NCBI GenBank assembly: GCA_045226015.1
Contig: JBGVBY010000001.1
Span: 1-64,000, forward strand
Source: UBA2450 sp045226015
Lineage (GTDB): Bacteria; Bacillota_I; Bacilli_A; RFN20; CAG-826
DNA: 64,000 nt
Direction: 5' to 3'
Shown here: positions 32,448-40,903 of the stretch, in pieces
How positions within the stretch are numbered: the first letter of the stretch is position 1
How the letters are laid out: the number at the start of each line of letters is the position of its first letter
Program-made: the position numbers and the translations under genes
Notes under the pieces: generated by a model
Databases searched by the model: none
Told to the model about the DNA's origin: nothing
What the model saw: the letters and a program-made list of their open reading frames with translations, nothing else

Positions 32448-33119
32448 TTATTCTCCTTTCTTATCTTTATTAAGTTCAGGGCGGATCTCACCGCGACAAA
32501 TCCAAACTTTAACACCTAAGCGACCATAAGTTGTGGCAGCTTCAGCGTGAGCATAGTCGATATCGCTACGTAAGGTGTGTAGAGGAATAATTCCTTCTTT
32601 ATAACCTTCCGCACGGGCGATATCAGCACCACCAAGACGTCCTCCGACAACAGTACGGCATCCTTTGGCGCCAGCTTTTCTAACTCTTTGAATAGCTTTC
32701 TTTTGAACGGTTCTGAAGCTTGCTCTTTCTTCGAGTTGTTTAGCGATTGATTGAGCGACGATGTTCGCATCTAAATCTGGGTTTTTAACTTCAATGACAT
32801 CAACTCTAACATTGCTGTTTTTAATGAGTTTCACTAAAGCTTCTTTAACCGCTAAGATGTTTTTACCATCAACTCCGATGACAACGCCTGGACGAGCGAC
32901 AAATAATTTGACGATGACCGCATTGCCTTTATCGTTTTTGGTTCTCTCGATTTCAACGTGTGATAATAAAGCTTCTTTTAATGAACCTTCGAGATATTTA
33001 CGAATTTTAATGTCTTCATTTAAGTAAACATGGAAATCTTTGTCATTTGCGTACCAACGAGAATTCCAATCTCTGTTGACACCGACACGCATGCCTACTG
33101 GATTAACCTTGTGACCCAT
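32448..33119 (-). CDS. rpsC: 30S ribosomal protein S3
   Basis: The 223-aa uS3 protein has an N-terminal MGHKVNPVGMRVGVNRDWNS, a KH domain (ARPGVVIGVDGKNILAVKEA) and the C-terminal GWKV-type region GRLGGADIARAEGYKEG with YGRLGVKVWICRGEI. It helps form the mRNA entry channel. Confidence 0.97.
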   Translation of the reverse strand: MGHKVNPVGMRVGVNRDWNSRWYANDKDFHVYLNEDIKIRKYLEGSLKEALLSHVEIERTKNDKGNAVIVKLFVARPGVVIGVDGKNILAVKEALVKLIKNSNVRVDVIEVKNPDLDANIVAQSIAKQLEERASFRTVQKKAIQRVRKAGAKGCRTVVGGRLGGADIARAEGYKEGIIPLHTLRSDIDYAHAEAATTYGRLGVKVWICRGEIRPELNKDKKGE

Positions 33120-33132
33120 TGTATCTATCTCC

Positions 33133-33642
33133 TTATCTCATTTTGACCACACATGTAATGTGGCAATTTCTTTTTACTAATCCAGAAGCGGAACCTTTCG
33201 CTCTTGGAAGGTATCTTCTCATCTTTAAGCCGTCATTAGCATAAAGTTCAGCGACATATAATCTATTTTCATCAAAACCGAAGTTGTTGATGGCGTTAGC
33301 AGCAGCACTTCTAATAACTTTAGAAACTGGTTCGCTAGCCGCGCGATTAATACTCTTTAATAAACCTAATGCGACTTTGACGTCTTTGCCTCTAACTTGG
33401 TCGATGACGAGTCTAGCTTTTCTAGGAGTAACTCTCACGTTCTTAGCAATCGCAACTGCTTGAGATGGAGCTGGTTTCTTAGGAGCTTCAGCTTTCTTTT
33501 CTTCAACCTTTTTAGCGGCTTTCTTTTCTTTTTTAGGAGCTTCAGCTTTTGGGGCTTCTTCAACTTTGACTTCTTCAGCTTTTGGAGCAACAGCCTTCTT
33601 GGCTGGGGCTTTCTTAGCTGGGGCTTTCTTTGTTTCTGCCAT
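33133..33642 (-). CDS. rplV: 50S ribosomal protein L22 with Lys/Ala/Glu-rich N-terminal extension
   Basis: The L22 core begins near residue 64 (AIAKNVRVTPRKARLVIDQV), then LLKSINRAASEPVSKVIRSA and RYLPRAKGSASGLVKRNCHI. The first 63 residues are low-complexity: KKAPAKKAPAKKAVAPKAEE, VKVEEAPKAEAPKKEKKAAK and KVEEKKAEAPKKPAPSQ. Typical L22 is about 113 aa. Part of the extension is shared almost exactly with L5. The L22 core lines the exit tunnel and its N-terminus lies near the outer surface, so the tail could be exposed (inference). Confidence 0.96.
   Translation of the reverse strand: MAETKKAPAKKAPAKKAVAPKAEEVKVEEAPKAEAPKKEKKAAKKVEEKKAEAPKKPAPSQAVAIAKNVRVTPRKARLVIDQVRGKDVKVALGLLKSINRAASEPVSKVIRSAAANAINNFGFDENRLYVAELYANDGLKMRRYLPRAKGSASGLVKRNCHITCVVKMR
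33545..33588 (-). repeat. 44-nt repeat shared by the rplE and rplV extensions (copy 2)
   Basis: This is the second copy of the 44-nt segment at 30613-30656, with one mismatch. It encodes APKAEEVKVEEAPKA in L22. Confidence 0.85.
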
Positions 33643-33657
33643 TATCCGACCCTCCTA

Positions 33658-33951
33658 TTATTTTCCTGCCGCAGCTGCTTTATCTTCAGCAGTGTGGCCT
33701 GTATGACCGGTGTATTTTCTTGTTGGAGAGAATTCACCGAGTTTGTGTCCAACCATATCGTCAGTAACGTAGACAGAGATATGTTCTCTACCGTTATAAA
33801 CTGCAAAGGTGTGTCCGACGAAAGATGGATAAATTGTTGAACGGCGGGACCAAGTCTTAATGACTTCTTTTTTGCCAGCAGCGTTTAAAGCTTCGACTTT
33901 TTTCATTAAGTGGCCATCAACGAATGCGCCTTTTTTCAAACTTCTTGCCAT
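33658..33951 (-). CDS. rpsS: 30S ribosomal protein S19
   Basis: The 97-aa uS19 protein shows MARSLKKGAFVDGHLMKKVE, IKTWSRRSTIYPSFVGHTFA and VTDDMVGHKLGEFSPTRKYT. It lies in the head of the 30S subunit next to S13. Confidence 0.97.
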   Translation of the reverse strand: MARSLKKGAFVDGHLMKKVEALNAAGKKEVIKTWSRRSTIYPSFVGHTFAVYNGREHISVYVTDDMVGHKLGEFSPTRKYTGHTGHTAEDKAAAAGK

Positions 33952-33963
33952 TGTCCTTTCCTC

Positions 33964-34797
33964 CTATTTGCCATTGCGTCTACGGACGATTAATTTAGTA
34001 GACTTTTTCTTGTTATTTCTGGTCTTAACACCCATTGCGCGTTTACCCCAAGGAGTTCTTGGTGCATCACGACCAACTGGACATTTACCTTCACCACCAC
34101 CATGTGGGTGATCATTTGGGTTCATAACTGAACCACGAACTGTAGGTCTAACACCGTACCAACGGTTTTTACCTGCTTTACCGAAATTGATTAAGTTCCA
34201 ATCTTCATTACCGACGATACCGATAGTAGCACGGCATTCAGCGAGAACTTTTCTCATTTCGCCACTTGCTAAACGAAGCATAACGTATTTACCTTCGCTA
34301 CCAAGTACTTGTGCGGCAGCACCAGCTGCTCTACACATTTGTCCACCTTTACCTGGAACTAATTCCACGTTATGGACGAATGTACCTTCAGGAATACTCT
34401 TAAGGCACATAGCGTTTCCTACTTTAATATCGCAGGCAACGTTAGATATGATTTTATCCCCAACTTTGAGATCCTTTGGTGCGAGAATGTATCTCTTTTC
34501 ACCATCGAGGTAAGCGACTAAACAAATATTCGCGTTACGGTTTGGATCGTACTCAACAGTCTTTACAACAGCAGGGATATTGTCCTTATTACGTTTGAAG
34601 TCAATTAAACGATATTTACGTTTGTGACCTCCACCAATGTGACGGCAGGTAATAACACCTTGGTTATTTCTTCCGCCAGACTTGGCTAGAGAGACTAATA
34701 AACTTTTTTCAGGAGTGCTTGTTGTAATTTCTTCGAATGTCGAGTTTGTCATAGCACGTCTGCTAGCAGATGTTGGCTTGTAAGTTCTAATTGACAT
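33964..34797 (-). CDS. rplB: 50S ribosomal protein L2
   Basis: The 277-aa uL2 protein, needed for subunit joining and peptidyl transfer, shows MSIRTYKPTSASRRAMTNST, GRNNQGVITCRHIGGGHKRK and VRPTVRGSVMNPNDHPHGGG. The critical His is in DHPHGGGEGKCPVGRDAP. The gene stops with TAG. Confidence 0.98.
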   Translation of the reverse strand: MSIRTYKPTSASRRAMTNSTFEEITTSTPEKSLLVSLAKSGGRNNQGVITCRHIGGGHKRKYRLIDFKRNKDNIPAVVKTVEYDPNRNANICLVAYLDGEKRYILAPKDLKVGDKIISNVACDIKVGNAMCLKSIPEGTFVHNVELVPGKGGQMCRAAGAAAQVLGSEGKYVMLRLASGEMRKVLAECRATIGIVGNEDWNLINFGKAGKNRWYGVRPTVRGSVMNPNDHPHGGGEGKCPVGRDAPRTPWGKRAMGVKTRNNKKKSTKLIVRRRNGK

Positions 34798-34835
34798 TAC
34801 TTTTTCCTCCTATAATTTGAGAATACTGAACTTGA

Positions 34836-35183
34836 TTATTCTCTGAATAAGTCGATTGCTTCACCACTTGCAACAGTGACAATCGCTTTCTTATAACCTT
34901 GGATACTTCCGTGATAACGGGTACCTCTGGTTGTTGCTTTTGGATGAACGTTAACGATTCTGACGTCTTCAACTTTCACTTGGAAGATTCTTTCAAATGC
35001 GAGTTTGACTTCAGTCTTGTTGCTGTTATCCGCAACTTTGACTGTGACTTTGTTTTCGTTTTGCATTTTCGCCATACTCTTTTCAGTGATGACTGGCTTA
35101 ACGATTACTGCAAAGTCTTTTTCAGTCGCTTTTGGGAAGCCTGCTTTTTTTGCTGGAGCTTCAACTTTCTTTTTTGCCGCCAT
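34836..35183 (-). CDS. rplW: 50S ribosomal protein L23
   Basis: The 115-aa uL23 protein docks SRP and trigger factor at the tunnel exit. The core shows IVKPVITEKSMAKMQNENKV and RIVNVHPKATTRGTRYHGSI. A short Lys/Ala-rich leader (AAKKKVEAPAKKAGFPKATE) precedes it, a smaller version of the tails on L5 and L22. The gene starts 1 nt after rplD ends. Confidence 0.96.
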   Translation of the reverse strand: MAAKKKVEAPAKKAGFPKATEKDFAVIVKPVITEKSMAKMQNENKVTVKVADNSNKTEVKLAFERIFQVKVEDVRIVNVHPKATTRGTRYHGSIQGYKKAIVTVASGEAIDLFRE

Positions 35184-35184
35184 A

Positions 35185-35823
35185 TTACTTCAAGGCCTCC
35201 TCTACTTCTTTAACAGCAGCTTCACTGATGACTAATTTTTCAGCGTTTAATAAGTCATAAACGGAAACGTTATCAGTGGTAACCACTTTCGCGTAAGAAA
35301 CGTTACGCACGCTTGCAAATAAGTTCTCATCAATTTCAGTAACGACCACTAAGGTTTTTACTTCACTCTTAAGAGCTTGTAACATTTTGACGAATTCTTT
35401 AGTTTTCTTTTCAGCAAACTTGATTTCATCAACGACCACTAAGTCTTTTGGAGTCTTAAGTGATAATGCACTCCTTAAGGCTAATTGATGTTCCTTACGG
35501 TTTTGGCTAATGGTGAAGTTTTGATTACCAACTGGTCCAAAGACTGTTCCACCACCAACCCAGATTGGGCTTCTAGAGCTACCTGCACGTGCTCTACCTG
35601 TGCCTTTTTGTCTCCATGGTTTCTTACCACCACCGGAAACTTCATGTCTCACTTTTGTTTTTGCAGTAGCTTGACGTGAATTTGCTTGTTCTACTTGGAC
35701 AGCATTGAACATCGCTTGTTTGTGAGGTTCAACGGCGAAGACAGAACCGGCAAGATTGATCTTTTTGACTTCTTCGCCAGCCATGTTAACAACTTTAACG
35801 CTGACGGATTTCTTTTCTGCCAT
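35185..35823 (-). CDS. rplD: 50S ribosomal protein L4
   Basis: The 212-aa uL4 protein shows AVEPHKQAMFNAVQVEQANS, the tunnel loop with KTKVRHEVSGGGKKPWRQKG and TGRARAGSSRSPIWVGGGTV. In proteobacteria L4 represses the S10 operon; the leader of about 125 nt upstream of rpsJ could allow similar control here. Confidence 0.97.
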   Translation of the reverse strand: MAEKKSVSVKVVNMAGEEVKKINLAGSVFAVEPHKQAMFNAVQVEQANSRQATAKTKVRHEVSGGGKKPWRQKGTGRARAGSSRSPIWVGGGTVFGPVGNQNFTISQNRKEHQLALRSALSLKTPKDLVVVDEIKFAEKKTKEFVKMLQALKSEVKTLVVVTEIDENLFASVRNVSYAKVVTTDNVSVYDLLNAEKLVISEAAVKEVEEALK

Positions 35824-35846
35824 ACAATTTCTATCTCCTTTCGTCC

Positions 35847-36581
35847 TTATTCAGCCTTCTCTTCGACGGCTGGAGCTGCAGCTTCTTCAACTGGAGCTTC
35901 AACTTTCGCTGGGGCTCTATTAATTAAAGATTTAACAGCTTCTTTATTTTTGACTGTCTTAATTGCGGAACGAATTGTGACGATGCTCTTTTTAGCACCT
36001 GGTAATCCGCCTCTAACTAAGATGTAGCCTTTTTCTGCATCGACCTTAACAACGAGTAAGTTAAGAAGTGTTGCAGATTTGTTACCATGATGTCCGGACA
36101 TGTGTTTTCCTGGCATAACGCCGTGATTGTAACGACCGTTATTAGCGAAGGAACCTTGTCCTCTGTGGTATCCTGAACCGTGTCCTTTAGGACCGATGTG
36201 CATATGCCATCTCTTAATGGTTCCGGAATAACCGTGACCTTTGCTTGTTCCAATAACGTCAACGATGTCTCCGTCTTTGAATAAATCAGCTTTAATGGAA
36301 TCACCTAATTGGTAACCGCTCATTTCATCGCCTCTTAATTCTTTAGAAACATAGTGTGGGACGGTGTTGGCTTTCTTAGCAATGCCTTTTTCAGCTTTGT
36401 TAGCACGAGATTCTTTCTTTTCTTCGTAACCAACTTGGACTGCGACATAGCCATCTTTTTCAAGTGTCTTAACTTGGGTAACAACGTTTGGTAAGACTTC
36501 AACAACTGTAACTGGGTAGAGGGTACCATCTTCAGCGAAGACAGAAGTCATGCCCATTTTACGACCTAAAATTGCTTTCAT
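35847..36581 (-). CDS. rplC: 50S ribosomal protein L3 with acidic C-terminal tail
   Basis: The uL3 core (residues about 1-215) begins MKAILGRKMGMTSVFAEDGT and contains VIGTSKGHGYSGTIKRWHMH and GMPGKHMSGHHGNK-like residues (VMPGKHMSGHHGNKSATLLN). About 23 extra C-terminal residues (PAKVEAPVEEAAAPAVEEKA) extend the 244-aa protein beyond the usual length of about 210. Confidence 0.96.
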   Translation of the reverse strand: MKAILGRKMGMTSVFAEDGTLYPVTVVEVLPNVVTQVKTLEKDGYVAVQVGYEEKKESRANKAEKGIAKKANTVPHYVSKELRGDEMSGYQLGDSIKADLFKDGDIVDVIGTSKGHGYSGTIKRWHMHIGPKGHGSGYHRGQGSFANNGRYNHGVMPGKHMSGHHGNKSATLLNLLVVKVDAEKGYILVRGGLPGAKKSIVTIRSAIKTVKNKEAVKSLINRAPAKVEAPVEEAAAPAVEEKAE

Positions 36582-36595
36582 TGTGTCCTACCTCC

Positions 36596-36907
36596 TTAAA
36601 GTTTGATTTCGATATCAACTCCTGATGGAAGATCGAGGTTCTTGAGAGCATCGAGTGTTTCCTTCTTTGGATTTGAAATATCGATAATACGTTTGTGTGT
36701 TCTGATTTCGAATTGTTCACGAGAATCTTTGTACTTGTGAACCGCTCTTAAAATCGTGAATACTTGTTTTTCTGTTGGTAATGGGATTGGGCCCACAACA
36801 GTAGCCCCAGAGTTCTTTGCCACTTGGACAATTCTCTCAGCACTTTGATCAAGGCTAACGTGATCATAAGCTTTGAGACGAACTCTAATCTTAGTAGTTT
36901 TTGCCAT
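36596..36907 (-). CDS. rpsJ: 30S ribosomal protein S10
   Basis: The 103-aa uS10 protein starts MAKTTKIRVRLKAYDHVSLD. It contains GATVVGPIPLPTEKQVFTIL and THKRIIDISNPKKETLDAL, the region that also joins NusB in antitermination. I use ATG 36907 behind TAGGAGG; the frame is open to 36955, but that part lies in the leader. It is the first gene of the ribosomal super-operon. Confidence 0.97.
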   Translation of the reverse strand: MAKTTKIRVRLKAYDHVSLDQSAERIVQVAKNSGATVVGPIPLPTEKQVFTILRAVHKYKDSREQFEIRTHKRIIDISNPKKETLDALKNLDLPSGVDIEIKL

Positions 36908-37034
36908 GAAATTTCCTCCTATATCACTTTCAGGCTTTGACTTAATCTCTCTCAATGCGAATTACCGAACATACCTTCATGACAACGCCTGTGGGTGTGT
37001 CCGCAACCTCGCACGTCAACGCGAGCAGTCAACG
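36908..37034 (-). promoter_or_regulatory. S10-operon 5' leader
   Basis: About 125 untranslated nucleotides separate the mapped promoter from rpsJ. The leader is GC-richer than its surroundings and contains CTCGC-GTTGACGT-GCGAG and other pairable segments (GACAC...GTGTC type). A ribosomal-protein (L4-like) control leader is plausible but unproven. Confidence 0.4.
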
Positions 37035-37039
37035 TTCAA

Positions 37040-37069
37040 ATACTACTCTTATGCGTATATGTGTGTCAA
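37040..37069 (-). promoter_or_regulatory. Promoter of the S10-spc-alpha operon
   Basis: On the minus strand, a perfect -35 TTGACA (37064-37069) and -10 TAGTAT (37040-37045) are 18 bp apart, with AT-rich upstream DNA. It would drive the 15-kb transcript down to rplQ. Confidence 0.65.
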
Positions 37070-37132
37070 TAAATTATTTAAATATTTTTATAGAAAAAGA
37101 AATTGGCATGAAAAAATGTTCAAAAAATTGTT

Positions 37133-37164
37133 CAAAAAAAGACATCTTTAGTGTTTTAGATGCC
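37133..37164 (-). terminator. Terminator of the prs-tgt-queA-queH transcript
   Basis: On the minus strand, GGCATCT and AGATGTC pair (7 bp, one G-T) around a 10-nt loop and are followed by seven T's, then repeated TTTTTTGAACA words. Confidence 0.75.
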
Positions 37165-37209
37165 TCATTTTTCACTTTTTGGGACTAAAAAATGACCATT
37201 TCTGGCCAT

Positions 37210-37842
37210 CTATTGTTTCTGCTTCTTTTGATAGGCTTCATAGCTATATTTACAACCACAATATTCCTGAAAATACATCTCATGTTCCTTGATTATGATC
37301 AAGGATTTTTCATATCCATTATTTTTCTTAAAATCAGCGTATAACCACTTAACAGTAGGATAATCTAAAGCGATTTTTTCGCCTATTTTATTGATATCTT
37401 GAGCATTTTTATACCTGCTAATTGTCATAACAGTGCCAAAATAATCAAAACCGTGTTTAGAAGCGTATTCAAAACCCTCTTTTAAACGCTTTCTAAAGCA
37501 AATTCTGCACCTTTCATGACCCTCTTTATCACTTGCTCTTGGCTCAAGATCAAGATTATATGTTTCATTATCATATTTAGTCTCAATAACTTCAATTTTA
37601 ACACCTAAGTCTGATAGATATTTCTTAAGTTCGTTTAGTCTACGATCATGCTCTGCTTTTGGATAAATGTTTGAATTATTATAAAGAATTGTAATCTCAA
37701 AATATTGATTCAAAATTTCATAAGGAATAGTAAAACATGGACCACAGCAAGCATGGATGAGTAAACGTGGTTTTTTATCTAATTTAGCAATGTTTTGCAG
37801 TTCTTTTTCCAGTAATTTCTGGTAATTTTTATTATTTTCCAT
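37210..37842 (-). CDS. queH: Epoxyqueuosine reductase QueH
   Basis: The 210-aa protein is of the QueH (DUF208) type, the non-orthologous replacement for QueG that makes queuosine from epoxyqueuosine in tRNA. Expected Cys motifs are present: LLIHACCGPC near the N-terminus, HERCRICFRKRL in the middle and YCGCKYS near the end, for a [4Fe-4S] cluster and a second metal site. The best start is ATG 37842, overlapping queA by 11 nt; a TTG at 37863 would extend it seven residues. It is last in the operon. Confidence 0.93.
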   Translation of the reverse strand: MENNKNYQKLLEKELQNIAKLDKKPRLLIHACCGPCFTIPYEILNQYFEITILYNNSNIYPKAEHDRRLNELKKYLSDLGVKIEVIETKYDNETYNLDLEPRASDKEGHERCRICFRKRLKEGFEYASKHGFDYFGTVMTISRYKNAQDINKIGEKIALDYPTVKWLYADFKKNNGYEKSLIIIKEHEMYFQEYCGCKYSYEAYQKKQKQ

Positions 37843-38863
37843 GAATAAACATTGAATCTCCAAATGAGAAGAAATGGTACTTTTGTTCTACGGCGTGTTG
37901 ATAGACTTCAAGAGTAAATTCTCGACCCATAAATGCGCTGACTAACATAATCAAAGTGCTCTTAGGAAGATGGAAGTTTGTGATGATACAATCAACTGCT
38001 TTAAAGGTGTATCCGGGAGTGATAAAAATATTGGTCTCTTTCTTAACTGGAGTGAAGGTTCCATACTCCTTCATATTAGCTTCTAAGGTCCTAACTGAGG
38101 TAGTTCCAATCGCGATGATTCTTCTACCTTCTTTTTTGGCCTTGTTTAAAGCATCGCATGCCTCTTTTGATATCTCATATTCCTCAGAATGCATGACGTG
38201 ATTATCAGTATCTTCAACTTTAACAGGTCTAAAAGTACCTAGTCCAATGTGTAGTGTAACGTCTACTACTTCAATTCCCTTTGTTTTTAACTTCTCAAAT
38301 AGTTCTTCAGTGAAGTGAAACCCTGCGGTAGGCGCGGCTGCGCTACCCGTATATTTCGCGTACACAGTTTGATAACGGTCATTACCGCATAATTGTTCCT
38401 TAATATATGGGGGTAAAGGCATCTTTCCTAAAGAATCGAGCACTTCTAGGAAGATTCCTTGATAGTAAAACTTAATATCTCTAAGTCCTTCGTCTTTAAT
38501 GCGAATTACTTCTCCAATAAGTTTTCCGTCTCCATAATTTATTCTTGCTCCAACCTTTAAAGATTTCGCGGGTTTAGTTAAACATTCCCAGACATCATCT
38601 TCTACTTGCTTAAGCAAGAGTGTCTCGCAGTGAGCGCCTGTCACTTCTTTTACACCTATTAATCTAGCGGGTATAACTTTCGTATTATTTCTTACTAAAA
38701 CATCGCCAGGACGGAGATAATCAATGATGTTATAAAACATCTTATCTTTATAGGTATGGTTATCTTTATCAATAACTAAAAGATGTGAGTGGTCTCTTTT
38801 ATCACTAGGTTTTTGTGCAATTAGTTCTTCTGGTAAATAAAAATCAAATAGATTTATATCCAT
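37832..38863 (-). CDS. queA: S-adenosylmethionine:tRNA ribosyltransferase-isomerase QueA
   Basis: The 343-aa enzyme adds the epoxycyclopentanediol ring from SAM to preQ1 in tRNA. It shows FDFYLPEELIAQKPSDKRDH, the core TAGFHFTEELFEKLKTKGIE, HIGLGTFRPV and the end FITPGYTFKAVDCIITNFHL. ATG 38863 follows AGAGGA and overlaps the tgt stop region. It works between Tgt and QueH. Confidence 0.95.
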   Translation of the reverse strand: MDINLFDFYLPEELIAQKPSDKRDHSHLLVIDKDNHTYKDKMFYNIIDYLRPGDVLVRNNTKVIPARLIGVKEVTGAHCETLLLKQVEDDVWECLTKPAKSLKVGARINYGDGKLIGEVIRIKDEGLRDIKFYYQGIFLEVLDSLGKMPLPPYIKEQLCGNDRYQTVYAKYTGSAAAPTAGFHFTEELFEKLKTKGIEVVDVTLHIGLGTFRPVKVEDTDNHVMHSEEYEISKEACDALNKAKKEGRRIIAIGTTSVRTLEANMKEYGTFTPVKKETNIFITPGYTFKAVDCIITNFHLPKSTLIMLVSAFMGREFTLEVYQHAVEQKYHFFSFGDSMFIHGK

Positions 38864-38864
38864 A

Positions 38865-39989
38865 CTAGAATCCTCTAGAGTCTCCAAACGCGGCGATAGT
38901 TAAATCCATATATTCTTGGAATCTATCTTCTTTAATTGCTTCTCTAGCGCCTTCCATTAATTTGATTAAGAATCTGATATTGTGGATTGAGAGTAATCTC
39001 TTTCCGAATATCTCATCACAGACATATAAATGTCTGAGATACGCTTTTGTGTAGTTCTTACAGCAATAGCAATCACACTTTGGATCTAAAGGTGTGAAGT
39101 CTTCTTTATATTTCGCATCACGGATATTAACTCTTCCGGTAGAAGTCATTAACGCTCCATGACGAGCTAATCTAGTTGGTAAGACACAGTCAAACATATC
39201 TATACCTCTAGCAATACCACCTAATAGGTAATCAATTGAACCGACACCCATTAAGTATCTTGGTTTATCTTGAGGTAAATATTTAACAGCGTAATCAATC
39301 ATACGGAAACAAACATCTTTTGGTTCTCCAATTGAAGTACCTCCAATTGAATACCCAGGGAAATCCATTTTCGCTAATTCTTCAGCGCACATCTTACGTA
39401 AATCTTCGTAGTCTCCGCCTTGAACAATGCCAAAGAGAGCTTGGTCTTCTCTTTTATGAGCTTCTTTTCCTCTTTTAGCCCATCTTAAAGTTCTTTCAGT
39501 GGATCTTTTCGCATATTCATAACTTGCAGGGTAAGGGATACATTCATCAAAAGACATAATGATATCAGCGCCTAGTTTTTCTTGAATATCAATCGCAACT
39601 TCAGGGGAAAAGAAGAGTTTATCACCATTAAGGTGATTCTTAAAATGAACACCTTCTTCGGTAATCTTGCGGTTCTCCGCTAAAGAGAAAACTTGGAATC
39701 CGCCACTATCAGTTAAGATTGGTCCATCCCAATTCATAAATTTATGTAATCCACCAGCCTTAGCGACTAAGTCCGCTCCAGGTCTAATAGATAAGTGATA
39801 CGTGTTAGATAAGATAACTCCAGCACCCATTTCATGTAATTCTTCAGGAGATAATGATTTAACGGTCGCTAAAGTACCTACAGGCATAAACATTGGAACT
39901 TCACAATCTCCGTGTGGAGTATGTAAGATTCCATATCTCGCTCCTGTTTTTTTATCAATATGCTTAATTTCTAAATAAAAGTCTTTCAT
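38865..39989 (-). CDS. tgt: tRNA-guanine(34) transglycosylase Tgt
   Basis: The 374-aa enzyme swaps G34 for preQ1 in tRNAs with GUN anticodons. The catalytic Asp motif is DMFDCVLPTRLARHG, and the zinc site uses CDCYCCKNYTKAYLRHLYVC with a downstream His. The substrate pocket reads SIGGTSIGEP; bacterial enzymes usually read GGLAVGEP, so the pocket is slightly altered. With QueA and QueH the full late queuosine pathway is present, but no preQ1 biosynthesis genes or transporter lie in the window. Confidence 0.96.
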   Translation of the reverse strand: MKDFYLEIKHIDKKTGARYGILHTPHGDCEVPMFMPVGTLATVKSLSPEELHEMGAGVILSNTYHLSIRPGADLVAKAGGLHKFMNWDGPILTDSGGFQVFSLAENRKITEEGVHFKNHLNGDKLFFSPEVAIDIQEKLGADIIMSFDECIPYPASYEYAKRSTERTLRWAKRGKEAHKREDQALFGIVQGGDYEDLRKMCAEELAKMDFPGYSIGGTSIGEPKDVCFRMIDYAVKYLPQDKPRYLMGVGSIDYLLGGIARGIDMFDCVLPTRLARHGALMTSTGRVNIRDAKYKEDFTPLDPKCDCYCCKNYTKAYLRHLYVCDEIFGKRLLSIHNIRFLIKLMEGAREAIKEDRFQEYMDLTIAAFGDSRGF

Positions 39990-39997
39990 GACGTCAC

Positions 39998-40900
39998 CTA
40001 TAATTCGATTAATTCAGATATATCCACTACTTTGATTTCTTTTGGTAATCTCTTTTCAATCGTGTTACTAACAACAATGTCATCAAATGGAGATTCTAAT
40101 AACTTGTTAATAGAATTTGGAGAGAACACTCCATGACTTGCCGCTACTAAAACAGACTTAGCCCCACTTCTAACAAGTAAGTCACAAGCAGACACAATTG
40201 TTCCACCTGTATCGATAATATCATCTATAATGATACAGACCTTGTCTTTAACTTCTTCAACATTAACTTCAAGGTGCTCTGCTAAGTTTGGTTTTGGACG
40301 ATATTTATTTAAGATTGTCTTTTTAACTCCAGGAAGAGCGACCACTAATAAATCTGCTCTAGTGTTACTTCCATGATCCGGAGAAACGACCACCACATCT
40401 TTTAAATCAATGTTATGGGATGCAAAGTAAGATTTGTAATAATCTGCAAATAGCTTTGTAGTTGGTAAACTTCTAAATGGAGTTTTGAAAAAATTAATAA
40501 TATCCTCATGATGTAAATCGAAGGTTAAAATTTCGTTGACTTCTGAGGTATCTAATATTTTGGCCACCACTTCACATGACACTGGTTCATTAAACCAGGA
40601 CACTCTTTCTTGTCTAGAATAGCCAAAATATGGAATAAAAAGTCTAACAGACCTTGCTCCACTACGTTTTACAGAGTCAATTAAGAGCAAAAGTTCAAAT
40701 AAAGTCTCATGTGCGTTCTTAGCGGTTGATTCGATGATGACAACATCCTTATTTTTGACATCACTTAATGTCTTAACAAGGACTTCACCATCCGCGAAAC
40801 GGTCGATAGAAACAAGCCCTAATTCGGATCCATATTTCTTTGCCACTTTTTCCGCAACAGCTTGATTTGAACTAAGAGAAAAAACAATTAAATTTTCCAT
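39998..40900 (-). CDS. prs: Ribose-phosphate pyrophosphokinase (divergent)
   Basis: The 300-aa PRPP synthase supplies nucleotide synthesis. It shows IDRFADGEVLVKTLSDVKNK, IPYFGYSRQERVSWFNEPVS, the catalytic loop ILNKYRPKPNLAEH and the PRPP-binding loop CIIIDDIIDTGGT. It is about 15 residues shorter than the usual 315. Some normally fixed positions differ, for example FDLHHEDIINFF where DLHAxQIQGFF is common. SD AGGTGAG. It starts 3 nt after the upstream hypothetical gene. Confidence 0.92.
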   Translation of the reverse strand: MENLIVFSLSSNQAVAEKVAKKYGSELGLVSIDRFADGEVLVKTLSDVKNKDVVIIESTAKNAHETLFELLLLIDSVKRSGARSVRLFIPYFGYSRQERVSWFNEPVSCEVVAKILDTSEVNEILTFDLHHEDIINFFKTPFRSLPTTKLFADYYKSYFASHNIDLKDVVVVSPDHGSNTRADLLVVALPGVKKTILNKYRPKPNLAEHLEVNVEEVKDKVCIIIDDIIDTGGTIVSACDLLVRSGAKSVLVAASHGVFSPNSINKLLESPFDDIVVSNTIEKRLPKEIKVVDISELIEL

Positions 40901-40903
40901 AAC

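Noticed and set aside
37832..37863. Longer queH start at TTG 37863
   Set aside because: It would add seven residues without homology and deepen the overlap with queA; ATG 37842 matches the family start better, although neither has a good SD.
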